From Pyronema omphalodes (lineage: Eukaryota; Ascomycota; Pezizomycetes; Pezizales; Pyronemataceae), in assembly GCA_024516155.1 (NCBI GenBank), contig JAJJXM010000013.1, positions 620,001 to 684,000 of the forward strand: a stretch of 64,000 nucleotides of DNA, given 5' to 3'. The notes beneath the pieces were generated by a model. That model did no database searches, was not told the origin of the DNA, and worked only from the letters and a program-made list of their open reading frames with translations. Position 1 is the stretch's first letter; each line of letters opens with the position of its first letter. A program made the translations under genes and the position numbers. Of the stretch, positions 47,362-58,971 are shown piece after piece.

Positions 47362-49171
47362 ATGGTGAAGGAAACCGAATACTACGACGTGCTAGGTGTC
47401 GCGCCTACCGCCACCGAGCTTGAGATCAAGAAGGCCTACCGAAAGCTCGCCATCATCCACCATCCAGACAAGAACCCCAACGACGAGAGCGCGCATGCGA
47501 AGTTCCAGAACGTGCGTCATGCTCCTCCACAAGCTTGAAAGACGACGTTAACAGACCAATCTATAGATTTCCGAAGCCTATCAAGTCCTCAGTAATGAGG
47601 AGCTCAGAAAGCAGTATGATCAGTACGGAAAAGCTCGAGCTGTCCCTGACAGCGGTTTCGGTATGTCGCAGACCATCTGAGCCCGCGTCGTAATCGTCAC
47701 TAACATTATCTACAGAGGACCCATCTGAGTTCTTTGGCATGATCTTTGGTGGAGAAGCTTTCGTCGACCTGTAAGACAACCTCCGTGTTCACCCCGTTCA
47801 TCCTCGGCATCGTCGGCCATGTGAGACATGCTAACCCTACGCGCCAGGATCGGAGAGATCTCACTGATGAAGGACCTTACCAAGACTATGGAGATTATGA
47901 AAGAAGCGGAGGACGGCGATGAGAGTGAGGCCGAGGACGTACCTCAGAAGAAAGTCAACGACCATGACGCAGCTGCTGGTCCCGCCGCTACCGGTTCCGC
48001 CACTGCAGGACCCTCCGACAAGCCTGCTACCACCGAACCCACCGCGTCCTCTTCTACTGATGCCCCCACCGCGCCCCACTCCGATCCGAGCAACCCCGCC
48101 TCCGAGGTGAAGGATGTCCCGACCCGCTCCTCTACCTCAACCCCCCGTCCCGGTCAGGTCCCTACTAGGATGATGTTGACCAACAAATCTGATGAGGAGA
48201 TGCGGGAGCTCGAGGGAATGACTGAGCAAGAGCAGGAGCTTAGACGGAAAGAGAAGAAGAAGGGCTTAAGCAAGGAACAGCGTGATGAGCTCGCAGCCTA
48301 CGAGGCTGAGAGGAAGAGAGTCCGACAGGAGCGTGTTGAGAACTTGAGCAAAAAGCTCGTCGACCGTCTCTGCGTATGGACTGAGACTGATAAGACTGCT
48401 CAAACTACACATGCTTTCAATGAGAAGACCAGGTATGAGGCCGAGAACCTCAAGATGGAGAGTTTCGGGATTGACATTCTACATGGTGAGCATATTCTTA
48501 TAATACCACATTCTTCAGCATAATGTACTGATAAAAAATAGCCATTGGAGCTATCTACATCTCCAAGGGAGCCTCGTTCCTCAAATCACAGAAATACTTT
48601 GGAATCGGAGGTTTCTTCAGCAAGCTGAAGGACAAGGGAACCTTGTTCAAGGACACTTGGGGCACCATTTCCACCGCTATCGACGCCCAGATGACTATGG
48701 AGGAGATGGCTAAGTTGGAAGAGAAGGGTGGTGAGGACTGGACAGACGAGAAGAAGGCCGAGTATGAACGCAAGGTTACTGGAAAGATTCTTGCCGCCGC
48801 TTGGAGGGGATCCAAATTTGAGATCCAGAGCGTCCTTAGAGACGTATGTGACAGGGTTCTTTACGATAAGGCCGTACCGCTCGCTAAGCGTGTCGAGCGG
48901 GCACACGCTTTGGTGATGGTCGGAACTGTCTTCAAGCAGGTGCGTAACAGTATTTTCCCCTATTTTTGCAGTTAACTAACTCCACCAGGCCGAGAGAGAT
49001 CCCGATGACGAATTCGCCGAAGGAGCATTCGAGCAGCTTGTTGCCGAGGCAGCGAAGAAGGACGACAAGAAGGATACTAAGAAGAAGGAGAAGGAGAAGC
49101 ACCACCACAAGAAGGCATCACGTGAAGAGTTCGAGGAAGTGAACATGCCCGGTGCTGGAAGCAAGGCGTAG
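47362..49171 (+). CDS. DnaJ (Hsp40) co-chaperone with X-domain, Caj1/Djp1-like
   Basis: Six exons (47362-47511, 47567-47660, 47716-47770, 47848-48485, 48542-48939, 48989-49171), with introns of 49-77 nt, give 505 residues. An N-terminal J domain starts [13 protein letters not shown], with the HPD tripeptide at residues 34-36 that stimulates Hsp70 ATPase, and ends [27 protein letters not shown] and [10 protein letters not shown] follow. Next is an Ala/Pro/Ser/Thr-rich linker (about 130-200) and a charged coiled coil ending [21 protein letters not shown]. The X-domain ([20 protein letters not shown] through [19 protein letters not shown]) is typical of yeast Caj1/Djp1. The tail is Lys/His-rich (HHHKK) and could bind metal. 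Djp1 aids peroxisomal or mitochondrial import in yeast; the role here is by homology only. Confidence 0.95.
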
Positions 49172-50819
49172 TAAGGCTAGAAGTTGCGCTACTTGCATCA
49201 TGATTTTCGTTCTTCTGATATTCGTCACGGCTATTGGCTGGTGATCTTTCCCTTTTTCTCTCCTCCTTTTATTTTACACTTTTATTTCGTATGGTGATTG
49301 TGGCTCTGGAATACCTGATACAGTCTGCGTTTTTTTCTTTTTTTGATCTTCTTTTCGTTTTTGTGGTTTTTTAAGCGAGCTGTTCTTCGATTAGGGGAAT
49401 ATGATAGAGATGAGATTTATACCCAAAGATTGTCGCTGGTGAAGATGGCGGAGGTATAGTTGGACGATAGGATAAGATATGACTGGAAGTTAATTTATGA
49501 GACGTGGGTTTCGAGGAAAAATGGTTAGGAATTTGTGGTACTGCATGTGCTGGTACAGTATTGTAGAGTTTACGGATATAAAATATACGTACTCATACCC
49601 TTGCTTGATGGTTACCTCTCCAACGTGGTTTACACTACCTACGGACATCCTAAAGGCTTCATGATAACAACTTCGAAGTTTTGTATTTACAGATGAGCTA
49701 TGATAGCGCGTATAATGATTCTTGAATCAACCCTTTATGCCTGCTGTCCTTTACTTGACGTAACTAAAGTAATATAAGCAATAATTCGGCCTACCGGAAG
49801 TCCGCAAATACACCTCCAAATAATCCGCAATCACTTTCGTCGTAGCCTTGCGTGGCCATGTAAATGCTGTTCTCGTCCTTACCCTCTTATCATCCCTAGA
49901 TAAGATACAGAAAAAAAACTAAAACATATATTCTTGGCAAACCTTCCCAAAACGAAGATCTGCAGTTATATGTAGGTTTTAACCCTATTATCGTACCGCA
50001 TGCACTTGTCAATTTTTGTACCGTATGAGCTCCTTCCGGCAATCATTGCACGGGGAGTTAGCATAAAAGCGATGCGAAATCATTGAGTATTAATGAATTC
50101 TTTCCCGTTATTGAGCTGGTGTGCTGTGCCACCTTACTTCGAAACTTTCGGCTGCTGTAGAAATTTGTTTCCATACCGCTTTGAGTTTGAGGTTGGTATT
50201 GGTTCTTAGTTGTAAGTTTTTTGACAGAATCCAGGGGTACCGTCAGTGGGTACGAGTCTCGCCATCTAAAACTAAACAGTCACCTCAGATATCTCAGCTA
50301 TCTCAGCTAGCGACCCCTAAAAAAAACTGGTGTCTACATCCCCTTATAATCTTCAGAGAAGGGATCATGATATATGATTCGATCCACTTTCTACCGAGCG
50401 GCGGGTAATGATTCGATGATTTATTGATGATCCGATATCTTCAAGGGTTACTGAAATCATAAAAATGATGATAAAAATGTCGAAAGAAGCAACTTTGCTA
50501 AAAAAAAAATTGTAACCAATGCCACCGTGGGACCTTTCGGTTGTCAGTACAGAATAAAAATAATTTTTATGGATGAAAACTTCTATTTATTTTTTTCCGA
50601 TAGGATCTGAAATACCAGGACAATGAAAATGATATGGCGGCTATAATTAATTCTTCTCTACCTCCTCGCCATCGCCTGATAATAACACACTAGTGACTAA
50701 ACACCCATCACAACAAAACGCCAGAAAATCACCCTCCATAGATATTCGTCTATAGCCGAATACATACGGCCCGCTAAACCAGTCCATGTATTACATACCT
50801 ACCGTATTACAAATCCTTG
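49172..50819. other. Intergenic region downstream of the DnaJ gene
   Basis: The T-rich first 200 bp fit the 3' UTR. The remainder is AT-rich with no coding or RNA signal that I can support. Confidence 0.45.
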
Positions 50820-52057
50820 CCACTTATCTTATCTATCTCGGCTGTATTAATCCGTTACTACGGTTTCTAGTGCGAGACAAAGGGCCGTGGAGTCGTGGAC
50901 CAGCTAATTATAACCGGCAAGCGGTAATTAGCCCTAGGGCTCTAGAGATCCGGTATGTAGCAGCGGTGGACCGGTGGTAGCTGCTTGGGCTCTGGTTTAT
51001 GAAGGCATACCCCATAGAAAAGGGGAGCTAGCTTGGGTAGCTTGGGCTGCCTGGGTAGCCACATATGTCATACGTATTACACAGGCTAGTATCCTCACTA
51101 TCCACGGTCCGTTTCGGACTGCGGACCACAGTCCAGTCTAATTGGCGGTGACGACACATTGTAGCAACTTTGGTCCGGTACAATCATGTCAGAACTTTGG
51201 AATGGACAGGATGGACCGTGGAGAATATTATTCGGGGATCCAGGGAAATTTCGACCATTATGTACGTATTTTGCTATACAGAAAGACATTTTAAGAGCTA
51301 GGAACCATTTACCAATGGTCTACATAGCACTGGAGGAGATCAATATGCAGACGAGTCACTAAAACTTCAACATTACCAATCACGTCTCGTAAAGATCATC
51401 AGTGGCCACTATCAAAATTCCGAAGAAAAAAAAAGACTTTATTAAAATTAAAATTACAGTAAATATTAAACATTAAAATTTTGGAACCCTTAACGCCTGC
51501 TGTACAAATAAAAAAAACCCTTAAAACACTTGAACTTTTCATAGACAGTAGAAACCAATCTTCGTAAACGCCTAACTCCTGCGCCAGCTTTTTGTGTTGA
51601 GGAAATATGCGTAATAGTCGTAAAGAAAGATTGCTTAGAAATAACTCTCTGCCCAGGTATTTTTTTTTTTTTTTTTTTTTTTTCATATTTTTGTTTTTGT
51701 CTTTTTTTTTTTTGTGAAAACACAAGGAAAACAATAGAAATAAGAGTAACAGGAAGTATTAGAAAAGATTAGACGCATCAAACAAAAAAAAATGTAGAAA
51801 CAGAAAACACAAGACTGTACAAAAACAACCAGAATACCTGCTTATGCGGTAGCAGATTCAGTAGCGGCACTGCTCTCAGACGTGGTAGTAGAGGCGGCAA
51901 CGCTGGTAGCGGTGGTGGAGGAGATGGCTTCGGAGGTTGCGGCAGTGGCGGAGGAGGCATCATCAGAGCTTGTGGCAGTGGAAAGGGGCGCAAAAGTCCT
52001 GGTCTTGGTGTAAGTCTTACCGCCCTCTGCAGGCTTAATTCTCGCCGCATAGTCGAT
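50820..52057 (-). repeat. Right copy of the inverted duplication (3' flank and CDS end)
   Basis: On the minus strand this segment parallels plus-strand 1-1410. The complement of 52057 downwards reads the same IDYAARI codons and S/T/A tail, the stop, T/A tracts (T23 at about 51660-51682), TCTTCGGAATTTTGATAGTGGCCACT, CCGCAGTCCG plus GACCGTGGAT, AAACCAGAGCCCAAG and GCTGCTACATACCGGATCT. It lacks the internal tandem doubling of the left copy. Divergence with many small indels suggests an old event. Confidence 0.8.
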
Positions 52058-54445
52058 TGGCTTCTCCTCTTCCTCCTTCTCCTCTGTGGAAGCCTGCTCT
52101 TCATTGTCGTTGGATTCCGATCCATCCCCAATCTCAAGAAGACCACTGGGCTCATCATCATCCTTAAAGTCAACATCCAAAGGAATCGTATCATCGAAGC
52201 CAGCCTCCTTCCAAGCATCGGCAATAGGGGTTTTGATGTAAGGCTTGCATCCCTTACTCTTGTCGTGCTTAATCTTGCAGACCAAGATATCCTGGACCTT
52301 CTGAGGGATCTGGTCAATGCTGGTGTATCCACGAGCATCGATCTCGCTCAAGAAGAGAGGGCAGAGGTGATCAGGAACCTTTCCTTGGAAACCAAGACCG
52401 TTCCAGCCGTGGGAAATACCGAGACGGCAGCGAGCAATGTTGCGCTCAAGACGGTTGTGGATCTTGGCCTTGATCAAACGGGGGCAGAGGAAATTCTGGT
52501 ATTCCTCGAGACCGGTGGAGGACTCGAGACGCATGGCACTCCAAACAGAAGCAGAGTCCCGTCCAAGTGGTCCACAGTAACAGGGAAGAGACTTGCGAGA
52601 ACTGTACAAGTCGTCGTCGTTACTGTTTTCGTAACCATCTGTAGGACCGTTCCAGTTGTAGGGAGTGTGACACACAGGAACGGTGAATAGTCCGACGGTG
52701 GAGGAGTTGGTAAGGTGGTCGGCGGTGGGACCAGTCATGACGGTGCGGAATCCGGAGGTGTCATACAATGCAACCTCTCCATCCTGGGCGGCGTTCGAGT
52801 CGGCGGTCTTGACGGAGGACTCGATGATGTCTCCAATGGTTAAGGCGTTGCTGGCCATGCGGTTGAGACCAACGGGGTCCTCGACGTGGTGGGCGTTGGG
52901 GAGTCCTCGATCTGACCAGCGGTAGAAGTAACAGACTTCTCCGTTGATGCATGCCTTCGAATTTGCGGGACCAGTATTGTCCGCATAGCAGTTTGGAGCT
53001 ACGACTCCGGGCTTCGAAAAGGTGCTGCGACGATCTTTGTGGCGGAAGTCTGGGGTGCAGCTGATAAAGTGCTTTTGGGCACGAAGAGCTGCGTTGAGGG
53101 TCTTCATGTACATGTTCTGGGTCATTGTGTCCTCAACGGTAGCAGAGGTCCATTGGGACAAGACTGAAGAGTCGACAGGCAGGAAAGTGCCCACTCCGAG
53201 GATATTGGTGAGGTAAGAAGTTCCGTCAGCCTTGACTGAGGAAGCTCCGGGGCCAAAGACATAGGCAAAGTTCTCCTTCAGGCGGCGTCTGGCAAAACGG
53301 CCAGTCTCCTGTACCATGGAGGATACCATTGCTACGTTGGCATCGTGTGGCGAATCTGGGCTCGGAACCTGGAATGACTCGATCCAGTCGCGGAGGTAGA
53401 TGGGGAGGGCGACATTGAGACCGATGGCCCAAAGTCGATCAGATGCCTCCTTGTACAGGCGGGTATTGAGGATCCCGTCAACGTCTTCTCTAAACTTTCC
53501 GATACCTAAACGATGCTTCGCCAACTTAGTCGGGGCGAAGGAGTCATCATCGACGTGATTGATCCAGGTGGCTGGAACATTGCCGTGTCCCTCCCAAACC
53601 TCACCCCAGAACTGTGTTATCTGTGCATCGTTCTGGTCTGCGTAAATTTTCTCAAACTCGCCAATGATGCTGTCCACAATCCCCTTAAAGGGCAAAAACG
53701 GGGTGATAGTCTGGATGATGTTGGTAACTGCCCAGTTGATCAATCCGGCGAAAAAGGCCATGGCCTTGGCCTTTTCCTGTTCTTGGGGGGTTTTGGAGAG
53801 CATAAAGTTCTCGAGTGACATCCGGGGAATAATTCCCATCATGTTCAGTTGGGCACTCTCGATGCCATCGTATACAAGCTCACCAACAGTCAAAAGATTC
53901 TGACCAGAAGCAAGTGTGAAAAAGACCTTCCGAGCCAAGTCGAGATCACCGATACTCTTAACCACCGTGGGGCAGTCGGTACGACATTGGTGGGAGGTTC
54001 CCAGGGCGCACTTGTAATTGTTCAAACCAAGGTAATTATTGGCGATAGTCGGAAGCATTCCATGGCGGAGGTAGAACTCGGTGTCGGAGTTCTCCCTATT
54101 AAATTGGATCATCCACTTATACACACCAGCTTCTTGGAAGTTGGCTAGTGTAGGCTCGAACTGCGGTGACTGGCAGATTTCGAGGGCTTCGATGTCCGTA
54201 GGAGCTCGGTCATGCTCAGTGAGGGAGATGGCACGAATGCCGGTAGCAGCGGAGGAGGACGTAGTGTTAGTCTCGGTGGTAATCAGATCGGTGGCGGTGT
54301 GGTTGATTGCATTGTTGTTGGTGGTGTAGGAGGGAGCCGTTGCATTCTCGCAATTGCCGTGCAAGGCGTTCAAAGCCAAAAGGAAAATAATTGAGAGTTT
54401 CTTCTTCATGTAAGAAGTTCCGGGGTTTAAAGTCGAAATCTTCAT
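51842..54445 (-). CDS. Large secreted protein of unknown function (complete paralogue of the gene at 1-180)
   Basis: An intronless frame gives 867 residues from the ATG at 54445. Residue 13 (ATG at 54409) begins KKKLSIIFLLALNALHG, a clear signal peptide, and may be the real start. A Thr/Asn-rich segment with N-glycosylation sequons follows, then a long Cys-containing region: CALGTSHQCRTDCPTV, a hydrophobic stretch AFFAGLINWAVTNIIQ with PFLPFKGIVDSIIG, RRLKENFAYVFGPG, KACINGEVCYFYRWSD, SLPCYCGPLGRDSASVW and RNIARCRLGISHGWNG. The end is acidic (EEKEEEEKP) and then Ser/Thr/Ala-rich. I do not recognise the family with certainty. It resembles large secreted fungal proteins catalogued only as domains of unknown function (I considered DUF7872). 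Cysteine pairing suggests an extracellular fold. No catalytic motif is visible. Confidence 0.85.
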   Translation of the reverse strand: MKISTLNPGTSYMKKKLSIIFLLALNALHGNCENATAPSYTTNNNAINHTATDLITTETNTTSSSAATGIRAISLTEHDRAPTDIEALEICQSPQFEPTLANFQEAGVYKWMIQFNRENSDTEFYLRHGMLPTIANNYLGLNNYKCALGTSHQCRTDCPTVVKSIGDLDLARKVFFTLASGQNLLTVGELVYDGIESAQLNMMGIIPRMSLENFMLSKTPQEQEKAKAMAFFAGLINWAVTNIIQTITPFLPFKGIVDSIIGEFEKIYADQNDAQITQFWGEVWEGHGNVPATWINHVDDDSFAPTKLAKHRLGIGKFREDVDGILNTRLYKEASDRLWAIGLNVALPIYLRDWIESFQVPSPDSPHDANVAMVSSMVQETGRFARRRLKENFAYVFGPGASSVKADGTSYLTNILGVGTFLPVDSSVLSQWTSATVEDTMTQNMYMKTLNAALRAQKHFISCTPDFRHKDRRSTFSKPGVVAPNCYADNTGPANSKACINGEVCYFYRWSDRGLPNAHHVEDPVGLNRMASNALTIGDIIESSVKTADSNAAQDGEVALYDTSGFRTVMTGPTADHLTNSSTVGLFTVPVCHTPYNWNGPTDGYENSNDDDLYSSRKSLPCYCGPLGRDSASVWSAMRLESSTGLEEYQNFLCPRLIKAKIHNRLERNIARCRLGISHGWNGLGFQGKVPDHLCPLFLSEIDARGYTSIDQIPQKVQDILVCKIKHDKSKGCKPYIKTPIADAWKEAGFDDTIPLDVDFKDDDEPSGLLEIGDGSESNDNEEQASTEEKEEEEKPIDYAARIKPAEGGKTYTKTRTFAPLSTATSSDDASSATAATSEAISSTTATSVAASTTTSESSAATESATA

Positions 54446-54505
54446 CGTGACTGTATCAGTGATACTGGGATGTTTGGGTAGGAAGAACCCAAGAGATACA
54501 GCGGA

Positions 54506-54514
54506 CTATTTATG
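54506..54514 (-). promoter_or_regulatory. Possible TATA element of the secreted-protein gene
   Basis: CATAAATAG on the minus strand lies about 60 bp before the first ATG and 97 bp before the second. Position and sequence suit a TATA box. No experimental support exists. Confidence 0.35.
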
Positions 54515-54597
54515 CCATAAGGAAGTGCGGCGAAAAAAACAGTCCAAAAAGCAGTCATAGTGTCACCACGTAGTGAACGCACATTTGTTCTCAGTGA

Positions 54598-54631
54598 CCT
54601 TGATCCGTCAAAAGTGGCCTTGATCCGTCAA
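54598..54631. promoter_or_regulatory. Direct repeat of CCTTGATCCGTCAA upstream of the secreted-protein gene
   Basis: Two identical 14-bp copies (54598-54611 and 54618-54631) have 20-bp spacing. Each is preceded by GTGA or GTGG, and they lie about 155-190 bp before the start codon. Spacing of two helical turns suggests a paired protein-binding site. The binding factor is unknown. Confidence 0.4.
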
Positions 54632-57253
54632 TAATCGATGATGGAATTTTTGCAAGACATTCCTTGCGGAATCCGGAGAACGCATCATGCCTACCGAGCG
54701 AATCATCGCCTGTGAGTCTTGTAAGCGACCTTAGCGAACTAAGCCTATGGTGACGGACACTCATTCCATGTAGCGTAGCCCCCGGCGGAGACCACTATTT
54801 TTCTACGCAACATAATCTTTTATTTATTTATCTTATATTAAGAAAAATAATATTGTGTTTTCAGTAAGCTGATGTAGCAATTTTGTAATTTGATGGCTTG
54901 TGGTGGAGAAATAGCGGTCGCCGTCGGGGGTCACGCTGCGCGGACTAAGTGTCCGTATACCATATCAGTGCCACTGTAGCATTAGCTGTTCCCGGACACA
55001 AAATTTATCCGCTTATAAGCGAGCGGGTAAATATTGCCATAATCTTACTGCGTTTGAAGGAAAGGTAGATGACATCGCTCTGCACGGGAGCCAAACGTAC
55101 TCCGGTACTCGTAAACGGTTAACCGGTACCGGGACACTCCTTCAGGCCACACATACTTAATCCAGGTATATTCCCTACGTAAAGCGTCATCGACTACCTG
55201 GCTTGTCTCCCGTCGATCCGTATGCCATATCATCATCTCTCTCAGTACATATCCCGTATCACTTTCAATATTTCGATGCCATCAGATTTACGTCTAGCCT
55301 CAGGACTCTCCAATGGTTCCCAACTGTCTCTTAACTACTACTAATGTCATTGCATAGCAACCCTACTCCATACTCCGATTCACTCCATGCTCCGCCAACC
55401 CCCCCACCCGTGCGATTTCACCACCACATTCGACTCACATGTACCTCACAATCAAAAGCTTATAGGCATCAAGTGATGATTCACAACATTTTAGATTTAA
55501 TTCCCCGCGTAGACGAGAGCTAAATAAAACCCTCAGGCTATCAACTCTAAATACATTATTTCGTTCGTACGATTATACCCTAACCACCATACTAAACCAC
55601 AACATATCACTCGATAATTCTCAATAATGGATTATCACTATCCACGCGACAAAATTCAAAAAGTCTAATAAAACTCCAACAATACCACCAATTACAAGCT
55701 GCGATGGATAAACGCCAAAATATACAGCTGGTATTATATCCCATTCCCAATTGCCTTCTTTCTGTAAATGCAACCCACCCCTCCCCCTCCCACACACACC
55801 TATGCAACGATTCCTCCCTAAACCCGGTATCCATCCCAAAATCATCACCATTCTACTAAGCCACTACCCGCTTGACTCCTTAGTTTTAGGCTAGATAAGC
55901 AAGCCCAAATAACTCCACCGCCTCCTTCCTAACCAGCAGCGTTAAGCATCAACCCATATACAATGAACCCAAACCCCTAAACAAGCCGTAGCCTGTCATT
56001 CAAAGCAGCCAAGACAAGTCCCAGCTATAAGCACCCGATTGTGATCATAGTTATAGCTGTAACTATAACTACAATTTTTCCAACCAGGCCGGAGCTCTAA
56101 ATTCTAATCCCGCTCTATCCCATACATAGCTTATAAGTCGGTATGCTCTATCTAGGTTGACAATAGGGAATATATTATAGTATATACAGTAGATTCGTTA
56201 TCTAAGATCTTTTTCGTAGACTTGGCGGACTTGTTAAGCTGAGATGGTGAGACCTCGGTAGTATCAGAAAGTTTCTTTTTCTGAATTAACCTCCTCAGGT
56301 CTTGATCCTGATCTTTTAAATTCTAAGCGGGTTTAAATTCTTCCTTTTCTGGAGAAGGATGGAATTCTTTAATCGTTATTGTCTGGTAATGTTTTCTGTT
56401 GACTTCTGTGGTCCCTGCATCCTGCATCCTCTCTCCTGTCATCGTTGGACCATCAACACCTCCCCCCCCCCCCCCCCCCCCCCCCCCCCGGCTAAGAAAC
56501 CCGAAGCTGCGAAAAGTCGCCGTCAATTTCGATTTTTGTAAGATTTTCTTTTCTCGCAGCTTGGTAGGATCTGTTACCCGTTGCTAGGTAAAAATGTGCA
56601 TCGAGGCTCGAGCCATATGCTGTCTTGATGACTAATGAGGAGAAAGAGCAAGGGTATATCACCATAAACACCGGTCCGATTCTGTTAAGCGCCACTGACT
56701 GAGATAGTTACGATGACTATGTAGGCTCAGGTTATGATATTGACCGGTAATGGGATGGAGCTGTATATGTTGGTGTATGTAGAGGATGAATACGTTTATT
56801 GCTTATTGCTGATTGCTTATTGCTTATTGCTACATATTATAGTTGCCTATAATGAATGAATTGAAAAGGAGATGGATATATACCATCCCCGAACGTGAAT
56901 TTGAAGCACAGGATTCAGAATTCAGGGGAATCGGAAATATAAAACCACGAGTTGAGAAGAAATACTTTGTATTGGTGGTATCCATCCCGTAAGATCATAA
57001 GATCACAAAACCATAAGACCATAAGAATATAAAACAAAAAAAAGACACGAAACAGTAAGTAGTGAGTAGTAAACAGTAAGTCGTAAACAACTAAGCAATA
57101 AACAGTACCCAACAAATCCCAACTCCTGGCGCCTTATGCATTGACCCTTTCCTCTTTCTCCTTCGTCCTCCTCCTTCACCTTTCCCCTTTCCCCTTTCCT
57201 ATTTCTCTTTCATTTTGGTATTTTTGTATTTTGGTATCATAGAATGGCCAGAT
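54632..57253. other. Intergenic region between the secreted-protein gene and APC11
   Basis: No gene was recognised. It holds a 16-codon frame resembling the start of a zinc-cluster protein (54687-54734), a C28 homopolymer (56462-56489) and a TTATTGC repeat near 56800-56830. Confidence 0.45.
56462..56489 (+). repeat. C28 homopolymer
   Basis: Twenty-eight consecutive C residues, that is poly-G on the other strand. Length may be unreliable because such runs are error-prone in sequencing. Confidence 0.9.
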
Positions 57254-57674
57254 CTACTCCGCTTCAAACTCAAACTTTTGTCTACACATCGGACATAAAC
57301 CCCGAGAACTCTCTGTTTGAATCCAGTCGTTTACACAGTGTAGATGGAAGGAGTGGCCACATTTTCCGTTTACTATGTAAGGTATTAGCGAAGCGAAGCG
57401 GCGGGGATACGGAGCGAAGCGAGGCATCACTAAAACCCAAGGAGCGGGCGTAGCTGCGGGGCGCAGGCCCGGCTGCGGAGAATAGGAACTTGGGAACATA
57501 GGAGCCTGGGAAATAAACAAGGAGAAACTTACACAAAGGACAATCATCACCAGGGTATCTACAGTTCGGACAAGTACCGTCGAACTGTACTCGACAGATA
57601 CCGCAGACATCGTCTTCTGGAACGTCCCAGCGCCATGCGGCGCAGGCTGTGTAGGATTTGATTTTGACTTTCAT
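57254..57674 (-). CDS. APC11: Anaphase-promoting complex subunit 11 (RING-H2)
   Basis: Two exons, 57533-57674 and 57254-57372, are joined across a 160-nt intron (GTAAGT donor, ACATAG acceptor). The 86-residue product is the normal size for APC11. It begins MKVKIKSYTACAAWRWDVPEDDVCGICRV and contains CPNCRYPGDDCPL, GKCGHSFHLHCV and GLCPMCRQKFEF, giving all the Cys/His ligands of the RING-H2 and the extra Cys pair typical of APC11. It is the catalytic RING that recruits E2 to the APC/C in cell-cycle proteolysis, acting in the nucleus and cytoplasm. The intron is GC-rich and carries GCGAAGCGAAGCG repeats unlike the surrounding AT-rich DNA. Confidence 0.97.
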
Positions 57675-58820
57675 CTTGGCGGGGGTGGCGGTGATGGTTG
57701 AATGCTGTAGTTGATAGGTTGCACTAGGAGCTTTGGTGGTGAAGACGGTGGTGGTTGCTGCGTGGTTGCTGCGTGGTTGCTGGTAGCTGGTAGTTTCCGG
57801 GCCTTTAGTTGGTGATAGTTGCGGTGATACTTGTAGTCGTAGTGATAGTAGCGGTCGTCGTTATGCTTATAGTTGCTGAGGACGGTGATGGTGGCGATAC
57901 CGTAACAATAAAGCGCGATTGATAGTTAGTTGGGCTTCCGAGGTTTCAAGCGTCGGTGATTCCAATTCCTCTCCCAATTCCAATTCTTCTTCCTCTTCCG
58001 ATAAGGACAGTCTCACACCTTCACACCTTCTCAGCTTCACAGTATCAGTAGCAGTGTTGAACTGTAGCAGTAGTCCTAACAGCAGCAGCAGCAGCAGTAG
58101 TAGTCGTCGCAGTAACAGCAGCAGCAATAAACCCCACCAAAAGCTACCGCAGATCCGCAGCTTGAACGCGTAGGTCCGTGGGGTGAGCGCGGGGAGACGT
58201 GACTTCCGGGTAACTCCTGCTGCTATGTTAGTGTGGGGTTGAACCGTTGATCTGCCGCCGTGGGGGTTGAGCCGTTGATCTGCTACCTGTCGTCGTCACT
58301 CGATGTTGAAACTCCAGAGAGGTCGTGACCTGGGACTTGGGGTTCGAGACTGGGGGTTCGAGACTGGGGGAATTGGGACTCAGGATTCGGGAATTGGGGG
58401 AATCTCTGCTTATTTGTGTCTAACTAGTGGCCAGTTTCGACGAGGCTATGATTGGATAGATATGAATATCATGATTTCTCACTCTATCTCATTAACATCA
58501 TGGGTACGCTACGGTTTTTGAACTTTTATATCCAGTTTCCAGTCATCAGCCATAAGTCATCAGTCATGAGTCGTCAGTAATCAGTCATAAGTCATCAGTC
58601 ATCATATCGTAATATCGTAATATCATAAATGTATCTACACGCATCTATCTGTTACAATTCTTATAACTCGATACAGTAGCTATATATTGTATCCCTGAGC
58701 TGCAAGCCTGTAATCCCGTAATCCTGTAAGCCGATAAGCCTACCAATGTCTGTAATACTGTATACACATCTCCCCACCACAAGAACAAGCGTTCCTTCAT
58801 CGCTTCAGAACGCTCCTTCC

Positions 58821-58841
58821 GGGGGGGGGGGGGGGGGGGGG
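58821..58841 (+). repeat. G21 homopolymer
   Basis: Twenty-one consecutive G residues follow CTCCTTCC. Confidence 0.9.
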
Positions 58842-58971
58842 TAGTGAGTAGCGAAGACTAGGCGCGGTCTAGTGTTTAGACTCTACCCTGTATCTGGAGA
58901 ATTAAAGATTATACAAAGATAGATGGAGATAGAAATTTGTAGAAGGGATAAAAGCTAGAAGCTAGAACTTA

